From Dehalococcoidia bacterium (lineage in GTDB: Bacteria > Chloroflexota > Dehalococcoidia > Lucifugimonadales > Lucifugimonadaceae), in assembly GCA_009693115.1 (NCBI GenBank), contig SHXW01000021.1, forward strand, positions 1 to 39,571: DNA of 39,571 nucleotides, read 5' to 3'. The first letter of the stretch is position 1, and every line of letters begins with the position of its first letter. Made by a program: the position numbers and the translations under genes. This document shows positions 1 to 7,182 of the stretch, in pieces. The notes beneath the pieces were generated by a model, which saw only the letters and a list, made by a program, of their open reading frames with translations, was not told where the DNA came from and made no database searches.

Positions 1-92
1 AACATCCTTACCCGCGTGTTACTCCGTGGCCTTTCGGCACCCTGACCGTCGCAAGATCGCCATTCCGGTCTGACCAACAGGATCAGGGCCAT
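1..92 (-). CDS. Partial CDS of unknown function, cut by left edge
   Basis: An open frame reads leftward from an ATG at 90-92 to the window edge, giving about 30 residues that begin MALILLVRPEWRS. A Shine-Dalgarno-like GGAGGTG ends six bases upstream of the ATG. The gene sits just past the terminator of the preceding minus-strand gene, a plausible place for a new start. I do not recognise the protein, and too little is visible to assign a family. It could be a chance frame. Confidence 0.3.
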   Translation of the reverse strand, partial: MALILLVRPEWRSCDGQGAERPRSNTRVRM

Positions 93-189
93 CGGGCACA
101 CCTCCGGCCCTGACGGCAAGACCCCCCCGGCGAAGCTGCGGTCCCCGGCGGCCGGGCCAGGACACTGGCTAGGATACCCCGGTCTTAGC

Positions 190-228
190 GCCGTAAAACA
201 AGAGGGGACCCGGTCAGGGGTCCCCTCT
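190..228 (-). terminator. Rho-independent terminator of the stalked surface-protein gene
   Basis: A perfect 10-bp stem (201-210 with 219-228, 8-nt loop) reads on the minus strand as AGAGGGGACC...GGTCCCCTCT and is followed by TGTTTTA. It lies 28 nt past the stop of the surface-protein gene at 257. Confidence 0.75.
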
Positions 229-256
229 CACCATCAGCCTGTGTTCCCGGCATGGG

Positions 257-1426
257 CTATGAGTCTGTCCTGCGCATGGCGATTACGCCCACAAGTATCA
301 GCGCCACTCCCAACAGCGCCACACCGGCCAGGGCGCCGGAATTCGCTGAGTAGTCACCCGTCGCAGGCGGCACCGCCGTGGCCGTCGGCTGCGGCGTCGG
401 GGTCCTTGTCGGCGTCGGCGTGGCCGTCGGGGTCATGGTCGGAGTGGCCGTGCTACCCGGAGCGATCTCATAACCAATCGCAAAGTACGAGAAGTTAGCC
501 GACCAGGCGCATATGACACGGTTCACCGCGTCCACGGTGTTGGTCAGCTGTATCCACTGCCCGGCTGCAGCGTTGTACCTGTGGATCGACATGCCGCGGA
601 CACCGGCACGCGCGCTTTTTTCATCTTGCGCTGTGTATGGCAGACAGATCTCCGCCGCGACGTTCAGGCGTGCGCTGTCAAGCGCCACGCCATGTTTATC
701 AGTGATTTTGATGTCGAGCACCGTATCGCCGAACCTGAACGAACCGGGTGGCGGACTGGGAAGCGAAATCAGATTGGCCGTTTTCATCTGCACGCCGGCG
801 TGGTCATTCACAGCCCCGGGCGGGAGGGAGACCCTAGCGCCCGGGACAGCCCTGGACACAATCGTGCCGCCGTCTGCGGGAGTCACGACGCTCAATTCAA
901 CGCCGGGATCTTTCGCGATGATCGTCGGCACTGGCGTGCCCGTCGGGTTCACAGGCCTGGGCATGGCGGTGGCCGTGGCGGCCGGAGCCTGCACAACCAC
1001 ATTGGCCGTCTTGTCGCACTTGATTACGCCGTCCTGCCTGACAACCACGCCAATCGAGAAGGCGCCCGCGCCCGAAGGAGCGGTGTAGGTGACAAATGGC
1101 CGCCCGCTGCCGGACGCGGGACTGACCGTCCCGCCCGAGGCGCTGTTGAAGAAGGTGATGCCCGGCATGCTGTTGTTTATCACCACGCCCTGGGCAAGCA
1201 GATCCATGTAAAGATCAACCTGCTGGCCCGGCTGCATCACTACTGATGAGGTGAACACGCAGCCGTCCAGGATTGCGCCATCTGCAATGCCAACAGTGGA
1301 GCCGCTGTTGGCAGAGACCCAGGCGCTGCCTGACAATCTCGCGGAATAGCTCGCGGACAGGACAGATGCCAACCCGGCCACAGCCGCCAGAAGGACCCAG
1401 CGCCCAGAAGCCACCGAGCTTCGCAT
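257..1426 (-). CDS. Secreted, wall- or membrane-anchored protein with Thr/Pro stalk and sortase-like C-terminus
   Basis: Predicted surface protein of 389 aa. The start is placed at the ATG at 1424-1426, because AGGAGAGG lies a few bases upstream and the protein then opens with a signal peptide (MRSSVASGRWVLLAAVAGLA...). A longer in-frame ATG at 1507 has no such support. After the signal come two beta-rich segments separated by a short Pro/Thr linker. They are followed by a Thr-Pro repeat stalk, a PPATG motif, a hydrophobic helix and a short basic tail ending RRTDS. That layout resembles an LPXTG-type sorting signal, although the first residue of the motif is Pro rather than Leu. No enzymatic motif is visible. 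No sortase gene is in the window, so simple membrane anchoring by the last helix is equally possible. Confidence 0.75.
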   Translation of the reverse strand: MRSSVASGRWVLLAAVAGLASVLSASYSARLSGSAWVSANSGSTVGIADGAILDGCVFTSSVVMQPGQQVDLYMDLLAQGVVINNSMPGITFFNSASGGTVSPASGSGRPFVTYTAPSGAGAFSIGVVVRQDGVIKCDKTANVVVQAPAATATAMPRPVNPTGTPVPTIIAKDPGVELSVVTPADGGTIVSRAVPGARVSLPPGAVNDHAGVQMKTANLISLPSPPPGSFRFGDTVLDIKITDKHGVALDSARLNVAAEICLPYTAQDEKSARAGVRGMSIHRYNAAAGQWIQLTNTVDAVNRVICAWSANFSYFAIGYEIAPGSTATPTMTPTATPTPTRTPTPQPTATAVPPATGDYSANSGALAGVALLGVALILVGVIAMRRTDS

Positions 1427-1776
1427 GAATCCTCTCCTGTTCCGCCTCCCCCACAGGAAAGACGGGTGCGACAGCCCGCGTACGCTCCGGCGGATGCCGG
1501 GCATCACATGTCAGCACCGGGCCAAGGTACACCACCGCATTTCAAGCGGAAAGGCGGGAGGAGCCCCGCGGCAGACCCGTGACGGCCCCTTCAGTTCCCT
1601 CCGCCCTGGCCTCAGGATGCCGGAGAGCGGGATGTCGTGGACGGAGTTTGATAGGCCCATATGTAGAATCACAGCCTTGAGCGCAACCCCTGACACCGTC
1701 CGGGGCTCGCTCTGACTGCGAAACACGCTGTCACGTCCACACCCATCAACTCACTTTCAAGCAACGGAGCAGTGAC
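1427..1776. other. Intergenic region between divergent genes
   Basis: About 350 bases separate the start of the surface-protein gene (minus) from the SDR gene (plus), so promoters for both must lie here. I see the surface-protein Shine-Dalgarno at its left end and a GGAG before the SDR start. I see no convincing -35/-10 pair and no coding frame that looks real. Confidence 0.5.
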
Positions 1777-2556
1777 ATGGACATGGGGATCAAAGGCAAG
1801 GTTGCTCTAGTCACAGGAGGAAGCCGGGGCCTCGGCCGCGCCTCGGCCCTCGCTCTCGCACGCGAGGGGGTGGAAGTCGCCATCTGCGCTCGCGGGGGCG
1901 ACAAGCTCAGGGAGACTACTGACGAACTGCGCGCACTCAACGTCAGGGCCTTCGGGTACACATCAGACCTCGCCGACAAGGCCGCACCGGCGAAACTGCT
2001 GGCGGAAGTAGAACGAGACCTCGGCCAGGTGGACATCCTGGTCAACAACGTCGGCGGCAGCATGGGCACCCGCGACGCCCTCTCGGCCACAGAGGAAGAT
2101 TTCATCAAGGTGATGGATATCAACCTTTGGTCTGCCGTCCGCCTGATAAAGCTCGCCGTTCCCAAGATGACAGCCCGCAAGTGGGGCCGCGTCATCAACA
2201 TCTCGTCCATCTACGGCCGGGAATGGGGCGGCCCTTCTGCCCCCTACATGACGGCCAAGGCAAGCATGATCGCCATGTCCAAACACGTGGCGATGTCCGT
2301 GGCAAAAGAGGGAGTGACTGTAAACAGCGTCGCGCCGGGCTCCATCATCTTTCCAGGCGGCGGGTGGGAACGCTACATGGCGAGCAACTCGAAATCGGTC
2401 GTTGACGAGTTCATCGCCCGTAATCTCCCAATGGGCAGGTTTGGCTGGCCCGGCCCCGTAGGAGCGACGGTCGCATTCCTGGCATCCGCACAGGCGGACC
2501 TGATCACAGGGTCGTGCATTAACGTGGACGGCGGACAGGGCCACAACCTGTTCTAA
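1777..2556 (+). CDS. Short-chain dehydrogenase/reductase (FabG-like)
   Basis: 259-aa classical SDR oxidoreductase, an NAD(P)(H)-dependent enzyme acting on a keto or hydroxyl group; its substrate cannot be told from sequence. The cofactor motif TGGSRGLG is at residues 13-20 and the NNVG variant of NNAG at 90-93. The catalytic residues are N115, a Ser of NISS (143/144), Y157 and K161 (YMTAK). The C-terminus has the usual INVDGG. The start ATG at 1777 follows a GGAG about 8 bases upstream; a second ATG two codons later is the alternative. It is a single gene, converging on the rplL terminator. It resembles 3-oxoacyl-ACP reductases, but nothing nearby belongs to fatty-acid synthesis, so I give no symbol. 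Confidence 0.9.
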   Translation: MDMGIKGKVALVTGGSRGLGRASALALAREGVEVAICARGGDKLRETTDELRALNVRAFGYTSDLADKAAPAKLLAEVERDLGQVDILVNNVGGSMGTRDALSATEEDFIKVMDINLWSAVRLIKLAVPKMTARKWGRVINISSIYGREWGGPSAPYMTAKASMIAMSKHVAMSVAKEGVTVNSVAPGSIIFPGGGWERYMASNSKSVVDEFIARNLPMGRFGWPGPVGATVAFLASAQADLITGSCINVDGGQGHNLF

Positions 2557-2797
2557 AGTGTTCATGCCCTCCTGAGCAAGGCCAAACCGTACGGCTCTGC
2601 GAGCGTGGGCCAGGCCAGCTCGCCCCGGGCTTGCCGAGGGGCCCCGTAATCTGCGCGCCAAAGTTGCAGCGGCGAATACGCATGCAGAACCAGGCCACTC
2701 CGGAAGGACAGGCTCGGGTCCGGGTCCAGGTGGAAGTTCATGCCCTGACCCAGACCCTCTCCCGTCGGGGGAGGGGTTTGCGACGGTCCCTAAACCA
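2557..2797. other. Convergent intergenic region with a palindromic repeat
   Basis: Region between the SDR stop and the rplL terminator. It holds one copy of the dispersed palindrome (about 2740-2777, CCCTCTCCCGTCGGGGGAGGG). No coding signal is seen. Confidence 0.5.
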
Positions 2798-2830
2798 AGA
2801 GGCCCGTCCGGTGTTACCGGACGGGCCTCT
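2798..2830 (-). terminator. Terminator after rplL
   Basis: Perfect 14-bp inverted repeat, 2798-2811 with 2817-2830, around a 5-nt loop. On the minus strand it is followed by TGGTTT. It lies 29 nt past the rplL stop and closes the ribosomal-protein operon. The symmetric hairpin may also stop plus-strand transcripts from the SDR gene. Confidence 0.8.
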
Positions 2831-2859
2831 GATTGATGCGGTGCGTACCGAGCGGAAGG

Positions 2860-3252
2860 TTACTGGAGTTCCACCTTCGCGCCTGCGGCCTCTAGCTTCG
2901 CCTTGGCAGCGGCGGCCTCTTCCTTGGTCGCGCCTTCCTTGACCGGCTTCGGCGCAGCCTCTACGAGGTCCTTGGCTTCCTTCAGGCCCAGCGTGTTGTT
3001 GATCTCACGCACGGCCTTGATGACGGCGATCTTGTTAGGGCCGGCTTCCTTGAGGACGACGCTGAACTCCGTCTTTTCCTCTACTGCGGCGGCAGGGGCT
3101 GCGCCCGCTGCGGCGGGGGCGGCAGCGGCGGCCACGGGGGCGGCAGCGCTCACGCCGAACTCTTTTTCGAGAGACTTCACCAGGTCAGACAGGTCCAGCA
3201 CGGACATGTGCTTGATCGCGTTCAGGATTTCTTCTTTGGTCATGGTTGCCAT
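2860..3252 (-). CDS. rplL: 50S ribosomal protein L7/L12
   Basis: Ribosomal stalk protein that recruits and activates the translational GTPases EF-Tu and EF-G. The 130-aa product has the standard three parts. The N-terminal dimerisation helices cover about residues 1-36, an Ala/Pro-rich hinge covers about 37-60, and the C-terminal domain carries [20 protein letters not shown] and [19 protein letters not shown]. The open frame extends upstream to 3312, but the start is placed at the ATG at 3250-3252: a GGAG lies 11 bases upstream and the family begins at this point. Another ATG three codons later is possible. It follows rplJ and is the last gene of the operon; no rpoB follows. Confidence 0.96.
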   Translation of the reverse strand: MATMTKEEILNAIKHMSVLDLSDLVKSLEKEFGVSAAAPVAAAAAPAAAGAAPAAAVEEKTEFSVVLKEAGPNKIAVIKAVREINNTLGLKEAKDLVEAAPKPVKEGATKEEAAAAKAKLEAAGAKVELQ

Positions 3253-3406
3253 CTGAATTCTGTCTCCGTCTACTTGTCCGGCTGCTGTTGGGCTGGCCGG
3301 GTTGTTTGTCATCTCTTCCGTATGTGTCGCTGGGGCCGTGGCGCCAATTCGCCATGAAAGTCAGGTGGTCTCGGGCTGCCCCATCGCTCCTGACTTGCGC
3401 ACATTC

Positions 3407-3970
3407 TCACGCGCTGGCGGGGGCTGCTGCTGGAGCATCCGCCGACTGTTCTGCGCCCCTCTGCTCTACCACGCGGCCAAGGGCGATGGCGAGAGCGCGG
3501 ACGGGCCCGCTCAGGACAGTGACGAGGCCCACCGTCGGGGCCGACATCTGTCCGAGTACCCGGGCGAGGAGTTGTTCCCTGCCTGGCAGCTTCGCAAGTT
3601 CTTCTATGCGCGCCACTGTCAGGATCTGGCTGTCCAGCACGCCGCCCTGAAGCTTCAACTCCATCCGGCTGGTCTGGAGGTAGTTCACAAGCGCCTTTGC
3701 CGCGCTCGCAGGGTCGCCCTGTGATGTAACGATTGCCACCTGGCCACCCATGACCTCGCGTATCGCAGGCCGCCCGGCCTGATCGGCCGCAATGCCGGCC
3801 AGAGTGTTCTTCACCACACGAAACTTTGACTTTGTGGGGCGCAGGGCATTCCTGAGGCCGTTGATCTGCACCATCTTCAGGCCCTTGTACTGAGCCGTTA
3901 TGACGAGGGGCGAACCCTCAAAGGCTTTCTTCAGCGCCTCGACTTCATTCGTAGATCTCTCGGTGGGCAT
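3407..3970 (-). CDS. rplJ: 50S ribosomal protein L10
   Basis: L10 anchors the L7/L12 stalk on 23S rRNA. The product is 187 aa and starts MPTERSTNEVEALKKAF. The longer open frame to 4075 is rejected, because a strong AGGAGGT lies 5 bases before the ATG at 3968-3970 and because the upstream part would run through the attenuator hairpin. Recognisable L10 segments are YKGLKMVQINGLRNALR and KFRVVKNTLAG, and the Ala-rich C-terminal tail is the L7/L12-binding helix region. rplL follows 154 bases downstream. Regulation is probably through the leader between rplA and rplJ (see separate entry). Confidence 0.95.
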   Translation of the reverse strand: MPTERSTNEVEALKKAFEGSPLVITAQYKGLKMVQINGLRNALRPTKSKFRVVKNTLAGIAADQAGRPAIREVMGGQVAIVTSQGDPASAAKALVNYLQTSRMELKLQGGVLDSQILTVARIEELAKLPGREQLLARVLGQMSAPTVGLVTVLSGPVRALAIALGRVVEQRGAEQSADAPAAAPASA

Positions 3971-4380
3971 CGTACCTCCTGTGTTCGCGCGCCCTGCCGC
4001 CCTACCCTGGGTTGGCCGGGACGCTCCATCTTCCAAGCACGGGGTGATTGACAAACAAAGACCCCGGCGCAACAAGCAGGCGCCGGGGTCTCATCCTCAA
4101 TAACGAGAATTGACTCTGGCCTCGGCGGGCGTCCGTGTGGACATTCACCCCCGCTCCCAGCCGCCGCGTCCCTTTGAGATCCTCAGGGCGTTCGGTGGCG
4201 AGAGAGCAGGCGAACCCGCTGTCTGCAGCTGCGATATTCAGTTCGTCTGATCAGTCTACAGCGCGATCGCCACATCTGGCGGCTGCGCCATTCCGCTTCC
4301 TCCCGCGGCAGGTGTTCCAGGCGCGGGGGCTCATGCTGACCATGGCCACACCCTCACCCACTTCTGGAGAGAGTGACGGG
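3971..4380 (-). promoter_or_regulatory. Long rplA-rplJ spacer, candidate L10 leader
   Basis: About 410 bases separate the rplA stop from the rplJ start inside what is otherwise one operon. The spacer has no credible coding frame. It contains a terminator-type hairpin (4060-4090) 90 bases before rplJ and, near its upstream end, a degenerate copy of the dispersed palindrome (about 4349-4377). In many bacteria the rplJL mRNA leader binds L10(L12)4 and controls these genes. The position and the hairpin suggest the same here, but I have not matched the L10-leader secondary structure. Confidence 0.5.
4050..4090 (-). terminator. Attenuator-like terminator before rplJ
   Basis: An 11-bp GC-rich stem, 4060-4070 with 4080-4090, has a 9-nt loop. 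On the minus strand it is followed directly by TTTGTTTGT, so it is a textbook intrinsic terminator. It lies between rplA and rplJ, where full termination would silence rplJL. It is best read as a partial terminator or attenuator. Confidence 0.75.
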
Positions 4381-5094
4381 CTACTGGGCCTTCGCCATTT
4401 CTTCCAGGCCGTTCAGGTCAACTTTGATCCCCGGGCCCATGGTCGTGGAAATCGTGGCGGTCTTGATGAACTGGCCCTTTATACCGGCAGGCTTGGACCG
4501 CGAAATGGTCGAGTACACGCTCGCCAGGTTCTCGGCCAGCTGCTTTTCAGTGAAGGCCCGGGTGCCGAACCGGACGTGGATGTTGGCCGTCTTGTCCATG
4601 CGGATTTCAGCACGGCCCTTCTTCATCGTCTCGATGGCCCGCCGCATGTCCTGCGGCTGGACCACCGTGCCGGTGCGCGGGTTGGGCATGAGGCCCTTGC
4701 GGCCGAGGAAGCGGCCGAGGCGGGCTATCTTGCCCATCTGGTCAGGTGTGGCAATGGCGAGGTCGAAGTCACTCCAGCCGGTTTCGATTTTGGCTGTCAA
4801 CTCTTCACTGGAGATGTAATCGGCACCGGCATCCTGTGCGAGGCGGGCACCCTCGCCCTCTGCGAAGACGAAGATGCGGACGTTCTTGCCTGTGCCGTGC
4901 GGGAGAGCGGCGACCTCACGAATCAGCTGGTCGGCCTGACGCGGGTCAGCGGAGGTCGCGAGGTGGAATTCGACCGCCTCGTCAAATTTCGTAAAGGAGT
5001 GTTTCTTGGCGAGCGCGACTGCTTCAGCGGGAGAAACAGGTGTTAGAGGGATTTGTTCACGCGCTGCCCGGTACTTCTTGCCGTGTTTTGGCAT
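4381..5094 (-). CDS. rplA: 50S ribosomal protein L1
   Basis: L1 binds 23S rRNA helices 76-78, forms the mobile stalk at the E site, and often represses its own mRNA. The 237-aa product starts MPKHGKKYRAAREQI at the ATG at 5092-5094, with GGGAGG 8 bases upstream. Seven extra codons upstream are open but unsupported. Family signatures include GTGKNVRIFVFAEG, GKIARLGRFLGRKGLMPNPRTGTV and the C-terminal KPAGIKGQFIKTATISTTMGPG, compared with the usual KGxYxKxxxxSSTMGPG. The gene lies unusually far (250 bases) from rplK, a spacer that contains a copy of the dispersed palindrome. Confidence 0.96.
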   Translation of the reverse strand: MPKHGKKYRAAREQIPLTPVSPAEAVALAKKHSFTKFDEAVEFHLATSADPRQADQLIREVAALPHGTGKNVRIFVFAEGEGARLAQDAGADYISSEELTAKIETGWSDFDLAIATPDQMGKIARLGRFLGRKGLMPNPRTGTVVQPQDMRRAIETMKKGRAEIRMDKTANIHVRFGTRAFTEKQLAENLASVYSTISRSKPAGIKGQFIKTATISTTMGPGIKVDLNGLEEMAKAQ

Positions 5095-5343
5095 GTGGTG
5101 TGCCTCCCTGTCCATCTCCGGCGGCCCCTCCCACTTTCGTGCGGGGCGCTACTGCCGGTACTTGCGGAGCCAGGCAAGTGCCAGGCTCATCTCCCACCGG
5201 AAGTCCCATCTACAGGGACAAGTGGGAATTGCGGGCGGGCCGAGCCCCTTCCCTAAAGCTTTCCCGAGGCCAATCCCCCATCTGGAGAGGGTGCGACGGC
5301 GAGGTTTTTGCATGGATCCCCGCCAGTCATTTCGGGACAGCCT

Positions 5344-5769
5344 CTAGTCCTTTACCGTGATGCCCATGCTGCGGGCCGAGCCCTCGATGATCTTCATCGC
5401 AGCCGCCATGTCGGAGGCGTTGAGGTCGATCATCTTGGTCTGGGCTATTTCCTTGATCTGGGCCTTCGTCACCGAACCGGCCATTTCCACGCCCGGTGTC
5501 TTTGAACCCTTGGGGACCTTGGCCGCCTTGCGGAGGAGGTCCGATGCGGGCGGGCTCTTGAGGGCCAGAGTGAAGGAGCGGTCTGCATAGACGGTAAGCT
5601 CGGCGGGGACGATGCTGCCCTTGAACTTGGCCGTCTTCTCGTTGTATTCCTTCACGAACGCCATGATGTTGACGCCGTGCTGGCCGAGGGCCGGGCCGAC
5701 TGGCGGCGCGGGTGTTGCCTCGCCGGCGGGGAGTTGGAGCTTGACTATCGCTGTTACTTTTTTTGCCAC
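5344..5769 (-). CDS. rplK: 50S ribosomal protein L11
   Basis: L11 forms the GTPase-associated centre with 23S rRNA and is needed for the stringent response via RelA-type enzymes. The 141-aa product is the standard length. The N-terminal domain contains [26 protein letters not shown] and the C-terminal RNA-binding domain contains KTPG and the GSARSMGI motif near the end. The start codon is GTG (5767-5769), giving [10 protein letters not shown]. No strong Shine-Dalgarno precedes it, only a purine-rich GGAAGAAACAGAG, so translation may depend partly on the upstream gene. nusG ends 141 bases upstream, and the spacer holds a palindromic repeat copy. Confidence 0.96.
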   Translation of the reverse strand: MAKKVTAIVKLQLPAGEATPAPPVGPALGQHGVNIMAFVKEYNEKTAKFKGSIVPAELTVYADRSFTLALKSPPASDLLRKAAKVPKGSKTPGVEMAGSVTKAQIKEIAQTKMIDLNASDMAAAMKIIEGSARSMGITVKD

Positions 5770-5910
5770 TGCTCTGTTTCTTCCACTACTACGGGCGTCC
5801 CGGTGTTACCAGGAGGCCCTGCTATTGGTTCCGAACTGTGTCCCACAAGGCGGAGGTTCCTCTCTCATCTCCCGGCAAACCGGGGCTGGGAGAGGCGGTT
5901 ACCGGCGTTC

Positions 5911-6525
5911 CTATGTCTTCTCCAACTGAAGGAAGTCCAACTCCACAGGCGTCTCGCGGCCGAAGAACGAAACAAGCACACGCACCTTGCCGCGCTCGTC
6001 GTTCACCTCGTCCACCGAGCCTATAAAGTCTACGAACGGCCCGTCCTTTATACGAACCATCTCGCCCTTTTCGAAGCCCACGCGCGCCCGGGGTGCCTCG
6101 GACGTCATCTGGCGCATGATCCGGTCCACCTCGACCTGCTCTAGCGGCACGGGTTTGGGACGTTTTTCGCGCTCGTCCTCAGCGGAGATGAACCCGGTCA
6201 CGCCCGGCGTGTTGCGCACGACGTACCAGCTCTCGTCGTCCATGACCATGTGCACGATCAGGTAGCCGGCGTACATCTTCTTCTGGATGGTCTTGCGCTG
6301 ACCTTCCTTGATCTCGACCTTCTCTTCAGTCGGGATCACGGTCTCGAAGATCTTGTCCTTGACGTCCATCGTGGAGACGCGCTGTTCAAGGTTTTTCTTG
6401 ACCCGGTCTTCCTGGCCCGAATAGGTGTGGACGATATACCAGCGCGCCTTCGACTTGTCGAAGACGGGCGGTGTCTCGCTCTGCGCCTGAACCGGGCTCT
6501 GGCCTTGAGTCGTCATGGTTTCCAC
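5911..6525 (-). CDS. nusG: Transcription termination/antitermination factor NusG
   Basis: NusG binds RNA polymerase, suppresses pausing, and links polymerase to Rho or to ribosomal protein S10. The 204-aa product has a poorly conserved N-terminal tail of about 27 residues, the NGN domain (ARWYIVHTYSGQEDRVKKNLE, PGVTGFI) and a C-terminal KOW domain (EKGEMVRIKDGPFVDFIGSV). The start is uncertain between a GTG at 6523-6525 and an ATG at 6514-6516; neither has a strong Shine-Dalgarno. It lies between secE and rplK in the classical order. Confidence 0.96.
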   Translation of the reverse strand: METMTTQGQSPVQAQSETPPVFDKSKARWYIVHTYSGQEDRVKKNLEQRVSTMDVKDKIFETVIPTEEKVEIKEGQRKTIQKKMYAGYLIVHMVMDDESWYVVRNTPGVTGFISAEDEREKRPKPVPLEQVEVDRIMRQMTSEAPRARVGFEKGEMVRIKDGPFVDFIGSVDEVNDERGKVRVLVSFFGRETPVELDFLQLEKT

Positions 6526-6592
6526 ACTTGCCTGCTGCCTTGTGTGACGGCAGCTCCGGCCGATGCCGGGAGGGGGGTGAGGGTAGCTGCCA

Positions 6593-6838
6593 TCAACGGG
6601 AAACGATGGCGAACAACCGGGCGAACAGGTTGTCAGTCAGACCCAGGAATATGCCCATGCTGACCGATATCGCCAGCACAAGGAGGGTCAGGCGCGTCGT
6701 CTCCTGCCGGGAGGGCCAGTTGACCTTCCTCAACTCAGAGATGACTTCACCGAAGAAGCCAATGCCCATACGCGAGCCAAAGCGCGGGCGCCGCATTGGC
6801 GGCGTCGATGGTCGGCTCCGTTGCTGCTCCTGGGTCAC
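6593..6838 (-). CDS. secE: Preprotein translocase subunit SecE
   Basis: Small membrane subunit that stabilises SecY in the SecYEG translocon. The 81-aa product has a hydrophilic N-terminus, the amphipathic helix FFGEVISELRKVNWPSRQE (the conserved SecE motif KVxWPSRxE) and one transmembrane helix (about LTLLVLAISVSMGIFLGL). The start is set at the GTG at 6836-6838: it lies just two bases after the rpmG stop, and AGGAAG within the rpmG end provides a ribosome site. The frame stays open to 6877 but would overlap rpmG there. It is translationally coupled to rpmG and followed by nusG. Confidence 0.92.
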   Translation of the reverse strand: MTQEQQRSRPSTPPMRRPRFGSRMGIGFFGEVISELRKVNWPSRQETTRLTLLVLAISVSMGIFLGLTDNLFARLFAIVSR

Positions 6839-6840
6839 GG

Positions 6841-7008
6841 CTACTTGACTTCCTTGTGCGACTTGTAGGAGCGGCACTTGCGGCAGAACTTGTTCAGGCC
6901 GATCCGCTCCGGGTCGTTCTTCTTGTTTTTCTCGGTGTGGTAATTGCGGGACTTGCAGTCATCGCAGGCCAGCCAGATGACTTCCCGCGCCTCGCCTTTT
7001 TTGGCCAT
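6841..7008 (-). CDS. rpmG: 50S ribosomal protein L33 (zinc-ribbon type)
   Basis: Short 55-aa gene starting MAKKGEAREVIWLACDDC, with the ATG at 7006-7008 and its TAG stop at 6841-6843. Two CxxC pairs (CDDC and CRKC) mark the zinc-binding form of L33, and YHTEKNKKN and LNKFCRKCR are standard L33 segments. A purine-rich GGAGAGAGGCG precedes the start. It sits between tuf and secE, the common position in Gram-positive-like operons, and its stop is two bases from the secE start. Confidence 0.93.
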   Translation of the reverse strand: MAKKGEAREVIWLACDDCKSRNYHTEKNKKNDPERIGLNKFCRKCRSYKSHKEVK

Positions 7009-7161
7009 TTCGCCTCTCTCCGGACTGTGTACCCGGCGGTCTTGCGACCGGGGCCGGGAACGTCACGGGGCCGTCCCGTCATGGGACAGCCCCGGTGATC
7101 TCGTCCAATCTCGCCCCGGCATCCTCCTTGCGGGAGAAAACCAAGGATCATGTGGTCTTGA
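7009..7161 (-). other. tuf-rpmG spacer with hairpin
   Basis: A 153-base spacer in the operon. It contains an inverted repeat around 7063-7096 (GGGGCTGTCCC...GGGACGGCCCC on the minus strand) without a following T-run. It may be an mRNA-processing or stability element. No gene is seen. Confidence 0.35.
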
Positions 7162-7182
7162 TCAGGGTGTGGTCTTGATCAG
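7151..7182. repeat. Short tandem duplication at the 3' end of tuf
   Basis: TGTGGTCTTGATCAG occurs at 7151-7165 and again at 7168-7182, a 17-base repeat unit. The tuf stop (7162-7164) is inside the outer copy. Confidence 0.8.

Noticed and set aside
1-130. 16S rRNA fragment on the minus strand (GGAGTAACACGCGGGTAAG resembles a 16S 5' region)
   Set aside because: The universally conserved 16S start segment is not present upstream of it and the spacing is too short. A short coding start with a good ribosome site explains the region at least as well.
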